From positions 281,139 to 345,138 of the forward strand of contig NZ_JAMJFL010000004.1 of assembly GCF_023544665.1 (NCBI RefSeq): a stretch of 64,000 nucleotides of DNA, written 5' to 3'. Under the pieces are notes generated by a model. That model did no database searches. It had not been told where the DNA came from and saw only the letters and a list, made by a program, of their open reading frames with translations. Positions 43,541 to 50,898 of the stretch are shown one piece after another. This DNA comes from Streptomyces sp. YS415 (GTDB taxonomy: Bacteria; Actinomycetota; Actinomycetes; Streptomycetales; Streptomycetaceae). The position numbers and the translations under genes were made by a program. Within the stretch, counting starts at the first letter, position 1. Every line of letters begins with the position of its first letter.

Positions 43541-43761
43541 GCCCCGCTCGGCCTCTACGACGGTCTCACGGGCGTCGCCCACGTCCTGGAACGTGTCCTG
43601 GAACGGCTCGGCCACCGGCAGCGGGCCCCGACGTGGTCGAGACGACCCCGAGCGAGCGCCGGCAGAACCTCGCCTCTGACCTGCACGGCGGCCTCGCCGG
43701 GCGCGGCTGGTTCGCCATGCCCTGCCGGGGCCGGCTGGCCTTCCCCGGACACCGGGGAGCC
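43541..43761 (+). pseudogene. decayed fragment of a LanKC cyclase domain (ramC-like)
   Basis: On the strand opposite to ramC, three short pieces align in order with the RamC cyclase domain: APLGLYDGLTGVAHVLE and RLGH (43541-43611; RamC: GTPLGFYDGLTGIAWTLQRLGH), then after a frame change NLASDLHGGLAGRG (43666-43707; RamC: ALASDLYGGTAGMG), then after a deletion WFAMPCRGRLAFPG (43708-43749; RamC: WHAMSYDGHLAFPG). Start, kinase and lyase domains are missing. This is a gene remnant, too diverged from the intact ramC to be a recent copy. Confidence 0.8.
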
Positions 43762-43818
43762 CTGACCCGGTACCCGAGGCGGAGCTGCACGCCGCGGCGC
43801 GGGCGGGTGGTGGGGCCG

Positions 43819-44204
43819 ACCCCGCTGCTGAAGACGCTCGGCGGGCTGCGGGCGGCGAAATGCGGGCTCCGGGCGACGGTCGATCCGGCTGCCCCGTCGG
43901 CGGGTCAGCGGCAACTCGTCGCGCTGACCCGGGCCTGTCTGTCGCCCGCGCCCCTGGTCCTGCTCGACGAGGCGGCCTGCCATCCGGACGCGACGGCGGA
44001 GGCACGGGCGGAACGGGCCTTCGCGGCCCGTCCCGGCGGCACGCTGGTGGTCGTCGCGCACCGCATCGGCTCGGCGCGCCGGGCGGACCGGGTCCTCGTC
44101 CTGGACGGCCGGCACACGGCCTACGGCACCCAAGAGGAGCTCATGGCCCGCTCGGCGCCGTACCGGGACCTCGTCGGCGGCTTCACCCCGGTGCCCGCCG
44201 GGCG
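43819..44204 (+). pseudogene. decayed 3' fragment of an ABC exporter ATPase (ramB-like)
   Basis: An open frame without a start retains the second half of an ABC nucleotide-binding domain: degenerate signature PSAGQRQLVALTRACL, Walker B APLVLLDEAACHPD, H-loop TLVVVAHRIGSARRADRVLVLDG and the tail 'YGTQEELMARSAPYRDLVGGF'. Each block matches the C-terminus of RamB in this window (RQLIALARAHL; LLLLDEATCHLD; VVVAHRLSSALRADRILVLDG; YGTHEDLLVRSALYRDLVG). Walker A and the membrane domain are gone. Its own stop is lost: the frame runs into the 3' end of the convergent ramR. It follows the LanKC fragment in the same orientation. Confidence 0.85.
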
Positions 44205-44205
44205 C

Positions 44206-44814
44206 TCAGAGCCAGCCCTCGCCCTGCGAGATACGGATGGCCTCGATGCGGTTGCGGGCCCCGGTCTTGCGGGTGATGGCCGCCATGTAGTTGCGCACGG
44301 TCCCGCTCGACAGATGCAGGCTCCCGGCTATCTCCGCGATCGAGGCGCCCTCGGCGGCGAGGGACAACACGCTCAGCTCTCTTCGGGTCAGCGGCATCTG
44401 CGCCGCCTTGAGGAACCCGAAGCCCAGCGAGTCGTTGACGAAGCGTTCGCCCTGGGCGACCCGCCGGATGCCGTCGACCAGGTTCTCCGGCGAGCCCTCC
44501 TTGTCGACGTAGCCGAGCGCCCCCACCTCGACCGCCCGCTTCAGCAGTCCGGGCCGGTTCGCGGTGGCAAGGACCAGCAGCCTCGGGTGCACCGGATCGG
44601 GGCCGCGCACGCACAGCTCGCCGAGCGGCGGGATGCCGTACGAGTCCGAACACTCCAGATCAGCGGCGCAGACGTCCGGCCGCAGGGATTTCACATGTGC
44701 GGAAGCGCTCCCCCAAGGACTGTCGAAAACATTGAGGTCGGGCTCCCGGCACAGCCACTCCGCCAGGACCGACCGCACTAAACACACGTCGTGCACCAGA
44801 AGCACCGTGATCAC
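44206..44814 (-). CDS. ramR: orphan response regulator RamR, activator of ramCSAB, with a TTA codon
   Basis: A 202-residue NarL-type regulator. The receiver domain (1-125) has 'VLLVHDVCLVRSVL', a phospho-site-like aspartate in 'RPDVCAADLECSD' and the conserved lysine in 'GYVDKEGS'. The C-terminal LuxR-type helix-turn-helix is 'LTRRELSVLSLAAEGASIAEIAGSLHLSSGTVRNYM' (about 138-175). No histidine kinase is adjacent, as known for RamR/AmfR. GTG start. Codon 12 is TTA (44779-44781), a bldA-dependent leucine codon. It should activate the ramC promoter. Its 3' end abuts the ABC remnant. Confidence 0.93.
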   Translation of the reverse strand: MITVLLVHDVCLVRSVLAEWLCREPDLNVFDSPWGSASAHVKSLRPDVCAADLECSDSYGIPPLGELCVRGPDPVHPRLLVLATANRPGLLKRAVEVGALGYVDKEGSPENLVDGIRRVAQGERFVNDSLGFGFLKAAQMPLTRRELSVLSLAAEGASIAEIAGSLHLSSGTVRNYMAAITRKTGARNRIEAIRISQGEGWL

Positions 44815-45139
44815 TACCGCCCCTTCAACCCATGTCGCCGCCGGTTCTCGGTGTTGAGCGCGTGTCCCATTCTTCGCGGCCCTCACACCTCCTGCGTGCG
44901 CAGAACCGGCCATCGGGGTGCGCGGGGGCGCACACCCGGCTCTCGCGCCCCACCGCGCGCATCGACTGTAGGGGCATGGGTTCGCGCCATCGGGGTACCA
45001 CGCGCGCCTCCCCATGCCAGGGCGTCCATGCCCGCGCCGAATCCTCGCCGCCGAGGGCTCTCGCCGTGCGCGATGAGCCGTCAAGGGGCAGATTTGACCT
45101 CTGGGACCCGTCGCCCAGCCGTGCGAGGAGGTGGTCGGC
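44815..45139. promoter_or_regulatory. 325-bp divergent region between ramR and a SpoIIE phosphatase
   Basis: No gene is seen here; open frames on either strand are arginine/proline-rich extensions of the flanking genes. The region should hold the promoters of both divergent genes. No clear -10/-35 pair or strong inverted repeat was recognised. A GAGGAGG ribosome site at its right end (45125-45131) belongs to the phosphatase gene. Confidence 0.5.
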
Positions 45140-47281
45140 GTGTCCGACGGGCAACCGTCCCACCAGGCACCGGCGACCGCCAGGACGCGGGTCGGTCGTC
45201 CGCTGCTGTCGCTCGCGCTGGCCTCGATGATGGACGAGGTGCACGCGCACTCCGGCGCGGTCTATCTGCTGGCGCCGCAGGAGCCGGTCCTGGAGATGGC
45301 GGTGATGGCGGGGCTCCCCCGGGCGTTCGCGGCGCCCTGGGAGCGGGTGGGGCTGAGCGCGCCGATCCCGGTGGCCGACGCACTGCGCGAACGGCGGCTG
45401 GTCTGGGTGGGCGGCGAGGAGGAGATGGCCCGTCTGTATCCGCGGATCTCCGTCGTGCTGCCCTATCCCTTCTCGCTCGCGGCGCTGCCGGTGGCCACCG
45501 AGTCCACGGCGTACGGCGCGGTCTTCGTGACCTGGCCGGGATCGCACCCGCCCGAGCTGTCGGACCGGGAGCGCACCCATCTGAGCGCCGCCTGCGACCG
45601 GCTCGCCGCCCGGCTGGCCCGCGCCCTGGAGGAGAGCGTTCCGCTGCTGCCGGAGCCCGATCTGCTCGCCGCCCCCGTCGTCACGGGCGCCGCCGGCACC
45701 CTCGGCACGGTCGAGTCGGCGCGGATGGTGGCCCGGCTGCCGTACGGGCTCTGCTCGCTCGACCTGCACGGCCGGATCTCGTTCGCCAACGCGGCGGCGG
45801 CCGAGCTGATCGGCGCACCGGTGAGCCAGTTGCTGGGCACCCAGCTGTGGGCGTCGGTGCCGTGGCTCAACGACCCGGTCTACGAGGACCGGTACCGGGC
45901 CGCGCTGTTCAGTCAGCAGACCACCTCGTTCGTGGCGCTGCGCCCGCCCGGCGACTGGCTGTCGTTCCGGCTGTACCCGAGCACCAGCGGGCTCACCGTC
46001 CGGATCACCCGGGCGCGGGCGGTGACCGAGATGAACCGCGCGCACCGCCCGACGGCCGGCGACACCCCGTCCCGGCTGGTCACCATCTCCCAGGTGCTGA
46101 GCCTGGCCGGTGCGCTCACCGAGGCGGTGAGCGTGCAGGACGTCGTCCAGCTGGTCGCGGACGAGATCGCCCCCGCGGTGGGCAGCCAGGCCCTGGTGGT
46201 GCTCGGTTCCCGGGCGGGCCGCCTCCATGTGCTGGGCCACCAGGGCTATCCCGACGCGCGCGTGGTGGAGCGGTTCGACGGGCTGCCCCTGCTGGAGCGG
46301 ACCCCCGGCACCCAGGCGCTGACCACCGGGGTGCCCGCGTTCTACGAGAACGAGCAGGAGTTGCAGCGGCTGTACCCGGCGCGCCAGGCCACGCCCGACG
46401 GGTTCGCCGCCTGGGCCTATCTGCCGCTGATCGCCTCCGGCCGTCCGGTGGGCACCCTGGTGCTCGCCTACGCCGAGCCGCACCCCTTCGCCGCCGACGA
46501 GCGGGCGGTCCTGACGAGTCTGGGCGGGCTGATCGCGCAGGCGCTGGAGCGGGCGGTGCTCTACGACGCCAAGCACCACGTCGCCCATGGCCTCCAGGCG
46601 GCGCTGCTGCCGCACTCGCTGCCGCTGCTGCCCGGCATCGACGCGGCGGCCCGCTATCTGCCGGCCACTCAGGGCATGGACATCGGCGGCGACTTCTACG
46701 ATCTGGTGCCCGCGCAGGGACAGGCCGCGGCGGTGATCGGGGACGTGCAGGGACACAACGTGACGGCAGCCGGCCTGATGGGCCAGATCCGCACGGCAGT
46801 ACGGGCGTACACGACCGTCGGGCAGCCGCCCGGGGAGGTCATGCGCAGCACCAACCGGCTGCTGATCGATCTGGGCGCCGATCTCTTCGCGAGCTGTCTG
46901 TATCTGCGGCTCGACCCGGAGCACGGGCGGGCCGTGATGGCCCGGGCGGGGCATCCGCCGCCGCTGCTGAGACGGCCGGACGGGCGGGTACGGGTGCTCG
47001 ACCTGGCCGGGGGGCCGCTGCTGGGCATCGACGGCTCGGCCACCTACCAGACGACGGAGGTCGATCTCGCCCCCGGATCCGTCCTCGTCCTGTACACCGA
47101 CGGGCTGATCGAGTCACCGGGCACCGACATCGAGGACGCGCTCGCCGATCTCGGGCGGGTGCTCGCACAGGCGGGTGATCTGCCGCTGGACGAGCTGGCC
47201 GACCTCCTGGTGGAGTCCTGCGCGACGCCCCGGGGCCGGATCGACGACGTGGCGGTGCTGTTGCTGCGGGCCCGGGGCTAG
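45140..47281 (+). CDS. SpoIIE-type PP2C phosphatase with GAF-PAS-GAF sensor region
   Basis: A 713-residue regulator. Order: GAF (about 15-160, 'LALASMMDEVHAHSGAVYLL'), PAS (about 190-290, 'LPYGLCSLDLHGRISFANAAAAELIG'), GAF (about 320-470) and SpoIIE phosphatase (about 480-713) with metal sites in 'MDIGGDFYDLVPAQGQAAAVIGDVQGHN', 'VLVLYTDGLIES' and 'RIDDVAVLLLRA'. No HATPase domain follows, unlike its paralogue at 33.8 kb. It should act on a phosphorylated anti-sigma antagonist. GTG start with GAGGAGG eight bases upstream; a GTG three codons earlier overlaps that site. It diverges from ramR. Confidence 0.9.
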   Translation: MSDGQPSHQAPATARTRVGRPLLSLALASMMDEVHAHSGAVYLLAPQEPVLEMAVMAGLPRAFAAPWERVGLSAPIPVADALRERRLVWVGGEEEMARLYPRISVVLPYPFSLAALPVATESTAYGAVFVTWPGSHPPELSDRERTHLSAACDRLAARLARALEESVPLLPEPDLLAAPVVTGAAGTLGTVESARMVARLPYGLCSLDLHGRISFANAAAAELIGAPVSQLLGTQLWASVPWLNDPVYEDRYRAALFSQQTTSFVALRPPGDWLSFRLYPSTSGLTVRITRARAVTEMNRAHRPTAGDTPSRLVTISQVLSLAGALTEAVSVQDVVQLVADEIAPAVGSQALVVLGSRAGRLHVLGHQGYPDARVVERFDGLPLLERTPGTQALTTGVPAFYENEQELQRLYPARQATPDGFAAWAYLPLIASGRPVGTLVLAYAEPHPFAADERAVLTSLGGLIAQALERAVLYDAKHHVAHGLQAALLPHSLPLLPGIDAAARYLPATQGMDIGGDFYDLVPAQGQAAAVIGDVQGHNVTAAGLMGQIRTAVRAYTTVGQPPGEVMRSTNRLLIDLGADLFASCLYLRLDPEHGRAVMARAGHPPPLLRRPDGRVRVLDLAGGPLLGIDGSATYQTTEVDLAPGSVLVLYTDGLIESPGTDIEDALADLGRVLAQAGDLPLDELADLLVESCATPRGRIDDVAVLLLRARG

Positions 47282-47291
47282 GCGGTCGACG

Positions 47292-47341
47292 CGCGGACCC
47301 GGGTCCGCGAATGGCCGGCCCTCCCGCCGAAGGGCCGGCCA
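47292..47341. terminator. double palindrome, bidirectional terminator
   Basis: A perfect 18-bp palindrome CGCGGACCCGGGTCCGCG (47292-47309) is followed by a perfect 11-bp stem, TGGCCGGCCCT (47312-47322) with AGGGCCGGCCA (47331-47341), 8-nt loop. It lies between the stops of convergent genes (phosphatase and protease) and very probably ends both transcripts. Confidence 0.82.
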
Positions 47342-47366
47342 CCCGGGCTCATGCGGTGACGCGGGG

Positions 47367-48707
47367 TCAGTGCGTCTCGGTCAGGCCGGAGTCGTCGGCT
47401 TCGCCGGCACCGGCGTCCTCACCGGCACCGGCCTCTTCGCCCGCACCGGCGTCCTCGCCCGCGCCCGCCTCTTCGCCTGCACCGGCGCCCGCTCCCTCAC
47501 CGGCTCCGGCCTCCTCACCGACGCCCGCCTCCTCACCGACGCCTGCTTCCTCGCCCGCGCCGGCCTCGCCGCCCGCCGCGTCACCCGCGCCGAGGGTCGC
47601 ACCGACCGCTTCCAGCGCGGTCGTGACCGGCTGGAAGAAGGTCTCGCCGCCCACCGTGCAGTCGCCGCTGCCGCCCGAGGTCAGACCGATCGCGAGACCG
47701 TCCTGGGTGAAGAGCGAGCCGCCGCTGTCGCCGGGTTCGGCGCAGACGTCGGTCTGGATGAGCCCGGTGACGGTGCCCTCGGGGTAGTTGACGGTGGCGT
47801 CGAGACCGAGGACCTGACCGTCGCTCAGCCCGGTGGTGCTGCCCATCCGGATGACCTGGAGGCCGACCTCGGCCTCCGCGGCCTGGCTGATCTGAACGGT
47901 CTGGCCGCCGCCGACGTTGACCTCGCTCGGTGCCTCGGTGGCCGGGTCGTCGTACTTAACCAGGGCGAAGTCGCCCGCGCCGGGGAAGGTGGCGGTGGCC
48001 GCGTCGACGGTGGCGATCGGCGCGCCGCCCTGGGCGTCGGACCACTCGGCGGCGGCGACCCCGCAGTGACCCGCCGTCAGGAAGGCCGGGGTGCCGTCTC
48101 CCGCGGTGACGTTGAAGCCGGCCGAGCAGCGGGCACCGCCCGCGAAGATGGCGTCGCCGCCGGAGAGGAAGGTCTTGAAGGTGCCCTGGGACTTCTTGAT
48201 GGTCGCCATGCCGGAGCCGAGGCTCTGCACGGTCGACTCCAGCCGGTCCCACTTGGCGCCGGTGACGGTGCTGTCGGCGGTGACCAGGATCTTGTTGGTC
48301 CGCGGGTCGACGGCCCAGGCGGTGCCCGGGATGGTCGCCTCGGACTTCAGGGTCTGCGCGCCGGCGTCCAGTTCGGACAGGCTGTTGTCGACCTCGCGGA
48401 CCTTCGCGCCCGCCTTCTTGGCCTGCACGATGACGTTGTTGTTGTCACCGGGGATGACATTGACGACCAACTGCCGGCTGTCGGCGTCGTAGTACGAACC
48501 GGCGAAGGCGTCGCCGAGCAGTCCGGCGAGCTGGGAGGCGAGGTCCGAGGCGTCCGCCGCCTTCAGGGTCCGGGGCGCCGCGGAGTCGTCCGAGGCGCCG
48601 TCCTGGGACGCGTTGGCCTGGGGCAGCAGGATGGCCGCCGCTCCGAGCGCCGCCACACCGCCCGCCGCTATCGCGGCCTTGCGCTTCGGCATTCGCTTGT
48701 GACTCAA
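47367..48707 (-). CDS. secreted streptogrisin-like S1 protease with acidic Gly/Ala/Glu repeat tail
   Basis: A 446-residue exported protease. Signal peptide (1-34, ending QANA), propeptide (about 45-190), then a chymotrypsin-fold domain with TAGHC (His), 'GAGDFALVKY' (Asp) and 'CAEPGDSGGS' (Ser). After the catalytic domain come about 75 residues of AGAGEEAGVGEEAGAGE-type repeats, almost only Ala, Gly, Glu and Asp, ending DDSGLTETH. The tail is unlike the usual chitin-binding or short ends of streptogrisins and may bind cations or cell wall. The first possible start is TTG beside GAGAAGG; an ATG at 48692 is an alternative. Related to the protease at 6 kb, which ends in a membrane helix. Confidence 0.9.
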   Translation of the reverse strand: MSHKRMPKRKAAIAAGGVAALGAAAILLPQANASQDGASDDSAAPRTLKAADASDLASQLAGLLGDAFAGSYYDADSRQLVVNVIPGDNNNVIVQAKKAGAKVREVDNSLSELDAGAQTLKSEATIPGTAWAVDPRTNKILVTADSTVTGAKWDRLESTVQSLGSGMATIKKSQGTFKTFLSGGDAIFAGGARCSAGFNVTAGDGTPAFLTAGHCGVAAAEWSDAQGGAPIATVDAATATFPGAGDFALVKYDDPATEAPSEVNVGGGQTVQISQAAEAEVGLQVIRMGSTTGLSDGQVLGLDATVNYPEGTVTGLIQTDVCAEPGDSGGSLFTQDGLAIGLTSGGSGDCTVGGETFFQPVTTALEAVGATLGAGDAAGGEAGAGEEAGVGEEAGVGEEAGAGEGAGAGAGEEAGAGEDAGAGEEAGAGEDAGAGEADDSGLTETH

Positions 48708-48895
48708 CCTTCTCGACCTCCTGGGGGGACGGGGTCCGTGCCGCCTTGTGTGCGACGGCTGTTCGGGGCGCCTGGATGGCCAGTGGTACGCACGGGTCGC
48801 ACGGGGCGTTCAATTCTGCGGGCGCGCGCCCCGGTCGCCACGCCGATTCGGCCAAGGGCCGCGTCCCGGTGGCCGGGCCCGGGAACAATCCCCCC

Positions 48896-49309
48896 ATGAC
48901 GATGACCACGGCCGAAGCCGACAAGATCCTCGCCGACAACTTCGCCGCCTGGGTCCTCGAACTGGGGCTCACCGTGGAGGGGCTGGACGACCGTCGCGCG
49001 GTCCTGCGGCTGCCCTGGTCGGAACGGCTGGCCCGGGAGGGCGGGGCGATGTCGGGGCAGGCCCTGATGGCGGCGGCCGACACCGCGACGGTGATCGCCG
49101 TGTCGGCGGCGCGCGGGGCCTACGGGCCGATGACGACGGTGCAGCAGTCGACCTCGTTCCAGCGGGCGGTGTCCGGATCGGATGTCCTGATCGAGGCGGT
49201 GGTCACCAAGCTGGGCCGCCGGATGGCGTTCGTCGACATCGCGATGACCGACGGCACCACGGGCGAGATCGCGGCCCGCGCGAGCACGGTCTACGCGCTT
49301 CTGGGCTGA
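48896..49309 (+). CDS. PaaI/YbgC-type hotdog thioesterase
   Basis: A 137-residue hotdog-fold protein. 'REGGAMSGQALMAAADTATVIAVSAARG' is the central helix motif with its catalytic Asp region, followed by 'TTVQQSTSFQRAVSGSDVLIEAVVTKLGRRMAFVDIAMTD' strands, as in PaaI-type thioesterases. It should hydrolyse acyl-CoA, perhaps aromatic or medium-chain. No ribosome site; AACAAT lies just before a C-run and the ATG, suggesting a leaderless message. It diverges from the protease gene and is not obviously part of the peptide cluster downstream. Confidence 0.85.
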   Translation: MTMTTAEADKILADNFAAWVLELGLTVEGLDDRRAVLRLPWSERLAREGGAMSGQALMAAADTATVIAVSAARGAYGPMTTVQQSTSFQRAVSGSDVLIEAVVTKLGRRMAFVDIAMTDGTTGEIAARASTVYALLG

Positions 49310-49761
49310 CACGCTCCGCATCGGGCCGGTGACATTCCGCTGAAGACCCAGAGCGGAATCTCAGCTTCAGCGAATCTGCACATCGAATGCCCAAGCAGGT
49401 CACGGGAGACCGGACTCCCCCACAACCCGCTACCGCCGGTCACACGATTGGGGCGGGAGTGTCGCTTTCGCCTCCCGCCCCGCAAGAGCGCGCACGCGCC
49501 GATGCCGTGACCGATGTGAAGAAGTCGCCGACAAGCCGTGCGCGGCCCGTCACCGTTGACCGCCTCTGCGGCTCAAGTGCCCAGGTGAGGGGCTTGGTTG
49601 ATTGGAAGCGCGCACCGGCTGCGTGCTTTGATCCATCGCACCGCGGGGGCCGCTGCGGCACCCGGAACCGGGCGCCGGGCGCCTGCGGTCGCGGCCGTCA
49701 TCTGTCCCCAGAGGGGGCCGCTCCCCCCTTGTGAAATACCCCTACGAAGGGAAGTTCCATC
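49310..49761. promoter_or_regulatory. 452-bp leader/promoter region of the peptide operon, with hairpins
   Basis: No convincing gene. ATTCCGCT/AGCGGAAT (49334-49341, 49352-49359) is a hairpin just after the thioesterase stop and is probably its terminator; CGCTGAAG/CTTCAGCG (49338-49345, 49365-49372) is a mutually exclusive alternative. GGGGCGGGAG/CTCCCGCCCC (49450-49459, 49472-49481) forms a 10-bp stem. TTGACC near 49556 and TTGATT near 49598 are possible -35 elements, but no convincing -10 partner was found. GAAGGGAAG before the peptide gene's ATG is its ribosome site. Confidence 0.5.
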
Positions 49762-49977
49762 ATGAACTCCACCCCCCAGGTTGAGACCGTCGAGATCTCC
49801 GACGCCGAGCTGGACAACGTCTCCGGCGGCCTTTCCGTGAACGCCCTCGGCACCGTCACCGGCCTGGTGGACGGCATTGCCCCGGTTTCCGGCCTGGTCA
49901 ACACGGTCGTCGGCACGGTCGAGGGCGCCACCGGCCTGAACACCGCCCCCGTCACGAACCTGGTCGCCGGTCTCTGA
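49762..49977 (+). CDS. cysteine-free double-glycine leader peptide (bacteriocin-like precursor)
   Basis: A 71-residue precursor. The leader (1-23) ends VEISDAELDNVSGG, with the ELxxVxGG form cut by C39 peptidases. The 48-residue core has no Cys, Lys, Arg, His or aromatic residue; it is Gly/Val/Leu/Thr/Ala-rich with net charge about -2. It is built from four imperfect units: TVTGLVDGIA, PVSGLVNTVVG, TVEGATGLNTA, PVTNLVAGL. Without Cys it cannot form lanthionine rings even though similar peptides are sometimes labelled type A2 lantipeptide. GAAGGGAAG precedes the ATG. The next three genes encode its probable export machinery. Confidence 0.82.
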   Translation: MNSTPQVETVEISDAELDNVSGGLSVNALGTVTGLVDGIAPVSGLVNTVVGTVEGATGLNTAPVTNLVAGL

Positions 49978-50000
49978 TCGCGCCTTGTGTGACGTCGAGT

Positions 50001-50025
50001 CCCGGAGCCGCCCCCCGGCTCCGGG
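50001..50025 (+). terminator. hairpin between peptide gene and export genes
   Basis: CCCGGAGCC (50001-50009) pairs perfectly with GGCTCCGGG (50017-50025), 7-nt loop, 24 bp after the peptide stop codon and followed by CTCTT. It probably causes partial termination or protects the peptide message, so peptide would be made in excess over transporters. Confidence 0.72.
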
Positions 50026-50091
50026 CTCTTCGGGTGCCACCGCACCCCCGTATGCCGCCTCAAGCTCTCCCGCACAGGTGAGGGAAGTCCC

Positions 50092-50898
50092 TTGCAGTTC
50101 CGCCAACAGGCCCTCGCCAAGCTCCAGTCGCCGGAGGAGCTCGATCTTCCGGTGCGTTTCGCCCGTCCGCAGGGCTGGCTCACGCTCTCCGTGACGATCG
50201 TCGTCATGGCGGCGGCCTCCGTATGGGCGGTGACCGGATCGGTCGCCTCCACCGTCGGCGCACCCGCGATCCTCACCCACGGGCAGGGCAGTTACCTCCT
50301 GCAGAGTCCGGTCGCGGGCCAGGTCACCGCCGTCCTCGCCGAGCAGGGCGAGCGGCTGCCCGCCGACTCCCCCGTCCTGAAGGTCCGTACGGCCGACGGC
50401 GACACGATCGTGCGCACGGTCGCCGCGGGCCGGGTCACCGCGCTCGCCGCCACCATCGGGCAGATCATCCGGGCCGGCGCCGACGTCGCCGCGGTGGAGA
50501 AGGTGACGCACGCGAAGGATCCGCTGTACGCGACGGTGTACGTCCCCGCCGGGAACGCGGCCGCCATCCCCGACGGCGCCGCCGTCGACCTCACCGTCCA
50601 GTCGGTGCCCACCGAGCAGTACGGCGTGCTGCGCGGCCGGGTGACGTCGGTGGACCGCAGCGCCCAGTCCGCGCAGTCCATCGCCGCCTTCCTCGGCGAC
50701 AGCCAGCTCGGCGAACAGTTCACGAAGGACGGCAGGCCGGTGGCGGTGCTCGTGCGGCTGGAGGCGTCCAAGGACACGAAAAGCGGTTACCGGTGGTCGT
50801 CCGCGGACGGCCCGCCCTTCGCCCTCACCTCGATGACCCTGGCCGACGCCTCGGTCCGGCTCGCCGACGAGCGTCCCGTCGACTGGCTGCTGCCGTGA
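50092..50898 (+). CDS. NHLM-type HlyD-like secretion adaptor
   Basis: A 268-residue membrane-fusion-type protein. One N-terminal transmembrane helix (about 28-50, 'GWLTLSVTIVVMAAASVWAV') is followed by a biotinyl-lipoyl-like hairpin domain ('YLLQSPVAGQVTAVLAEQGERLPADSPVLKV', 'AAGRVTALAATIGQIIRAGADVAAVE') and beta strands. It corresponds to the short adaptor of NHLM bacteriocin export systems (TIGR03794-like) and lacks the long coiled coil needed for an outer membrane, as fits a Gram-positive. TTG start with GAGGGAAG upstream. Its stop overlaps the next start (GTGA). Confidence 0.83.
   Translation: MQFRQQALAKLQSPEELDLPVRFARPQGWLTLSVTIVVMAAASVWAVTGSVASTVGAPAILTHGQGSYLLQSPVAGQVTAVLAEQGERLPADSPVLKVRTADGDTIVRTVAAGRVTALAATIGQIIRAGADVAAVEKVTHAKDPLYATVYVPAGNAAAIPDGAAVDLTVQSVPTEQYGVLRGRVTSVDRSAQSAQSIAAFLGDSQLGEQFTKDGRPVAVLVRLEASKDTKSGYRWSSADGPPFALTSMTLADASVRLADERPVDWLLP

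Noticed and set aside
43420..44781. A full-length gene on + covering the ABC fragment
   Set aside because: The frame lacks Walker A and membrane segments, has a nonsense N-terminus and continues antisense through ramR; it is a remnant, not a gene.
49387..49734. 115-codon + strand frame before the peptide gene
   Set aside because: No ribosome site, composition unlike local proteins (Arg/Pro/Ser-rich), and it contains the strong 49450-49481 hairpin.
49762..49977. Calling the peptide a lanthipeptide (type A2)
   Set aside because: The precursor has no cysteine and no lanthionine synthetase is nearby, so thioether rings are impossible.
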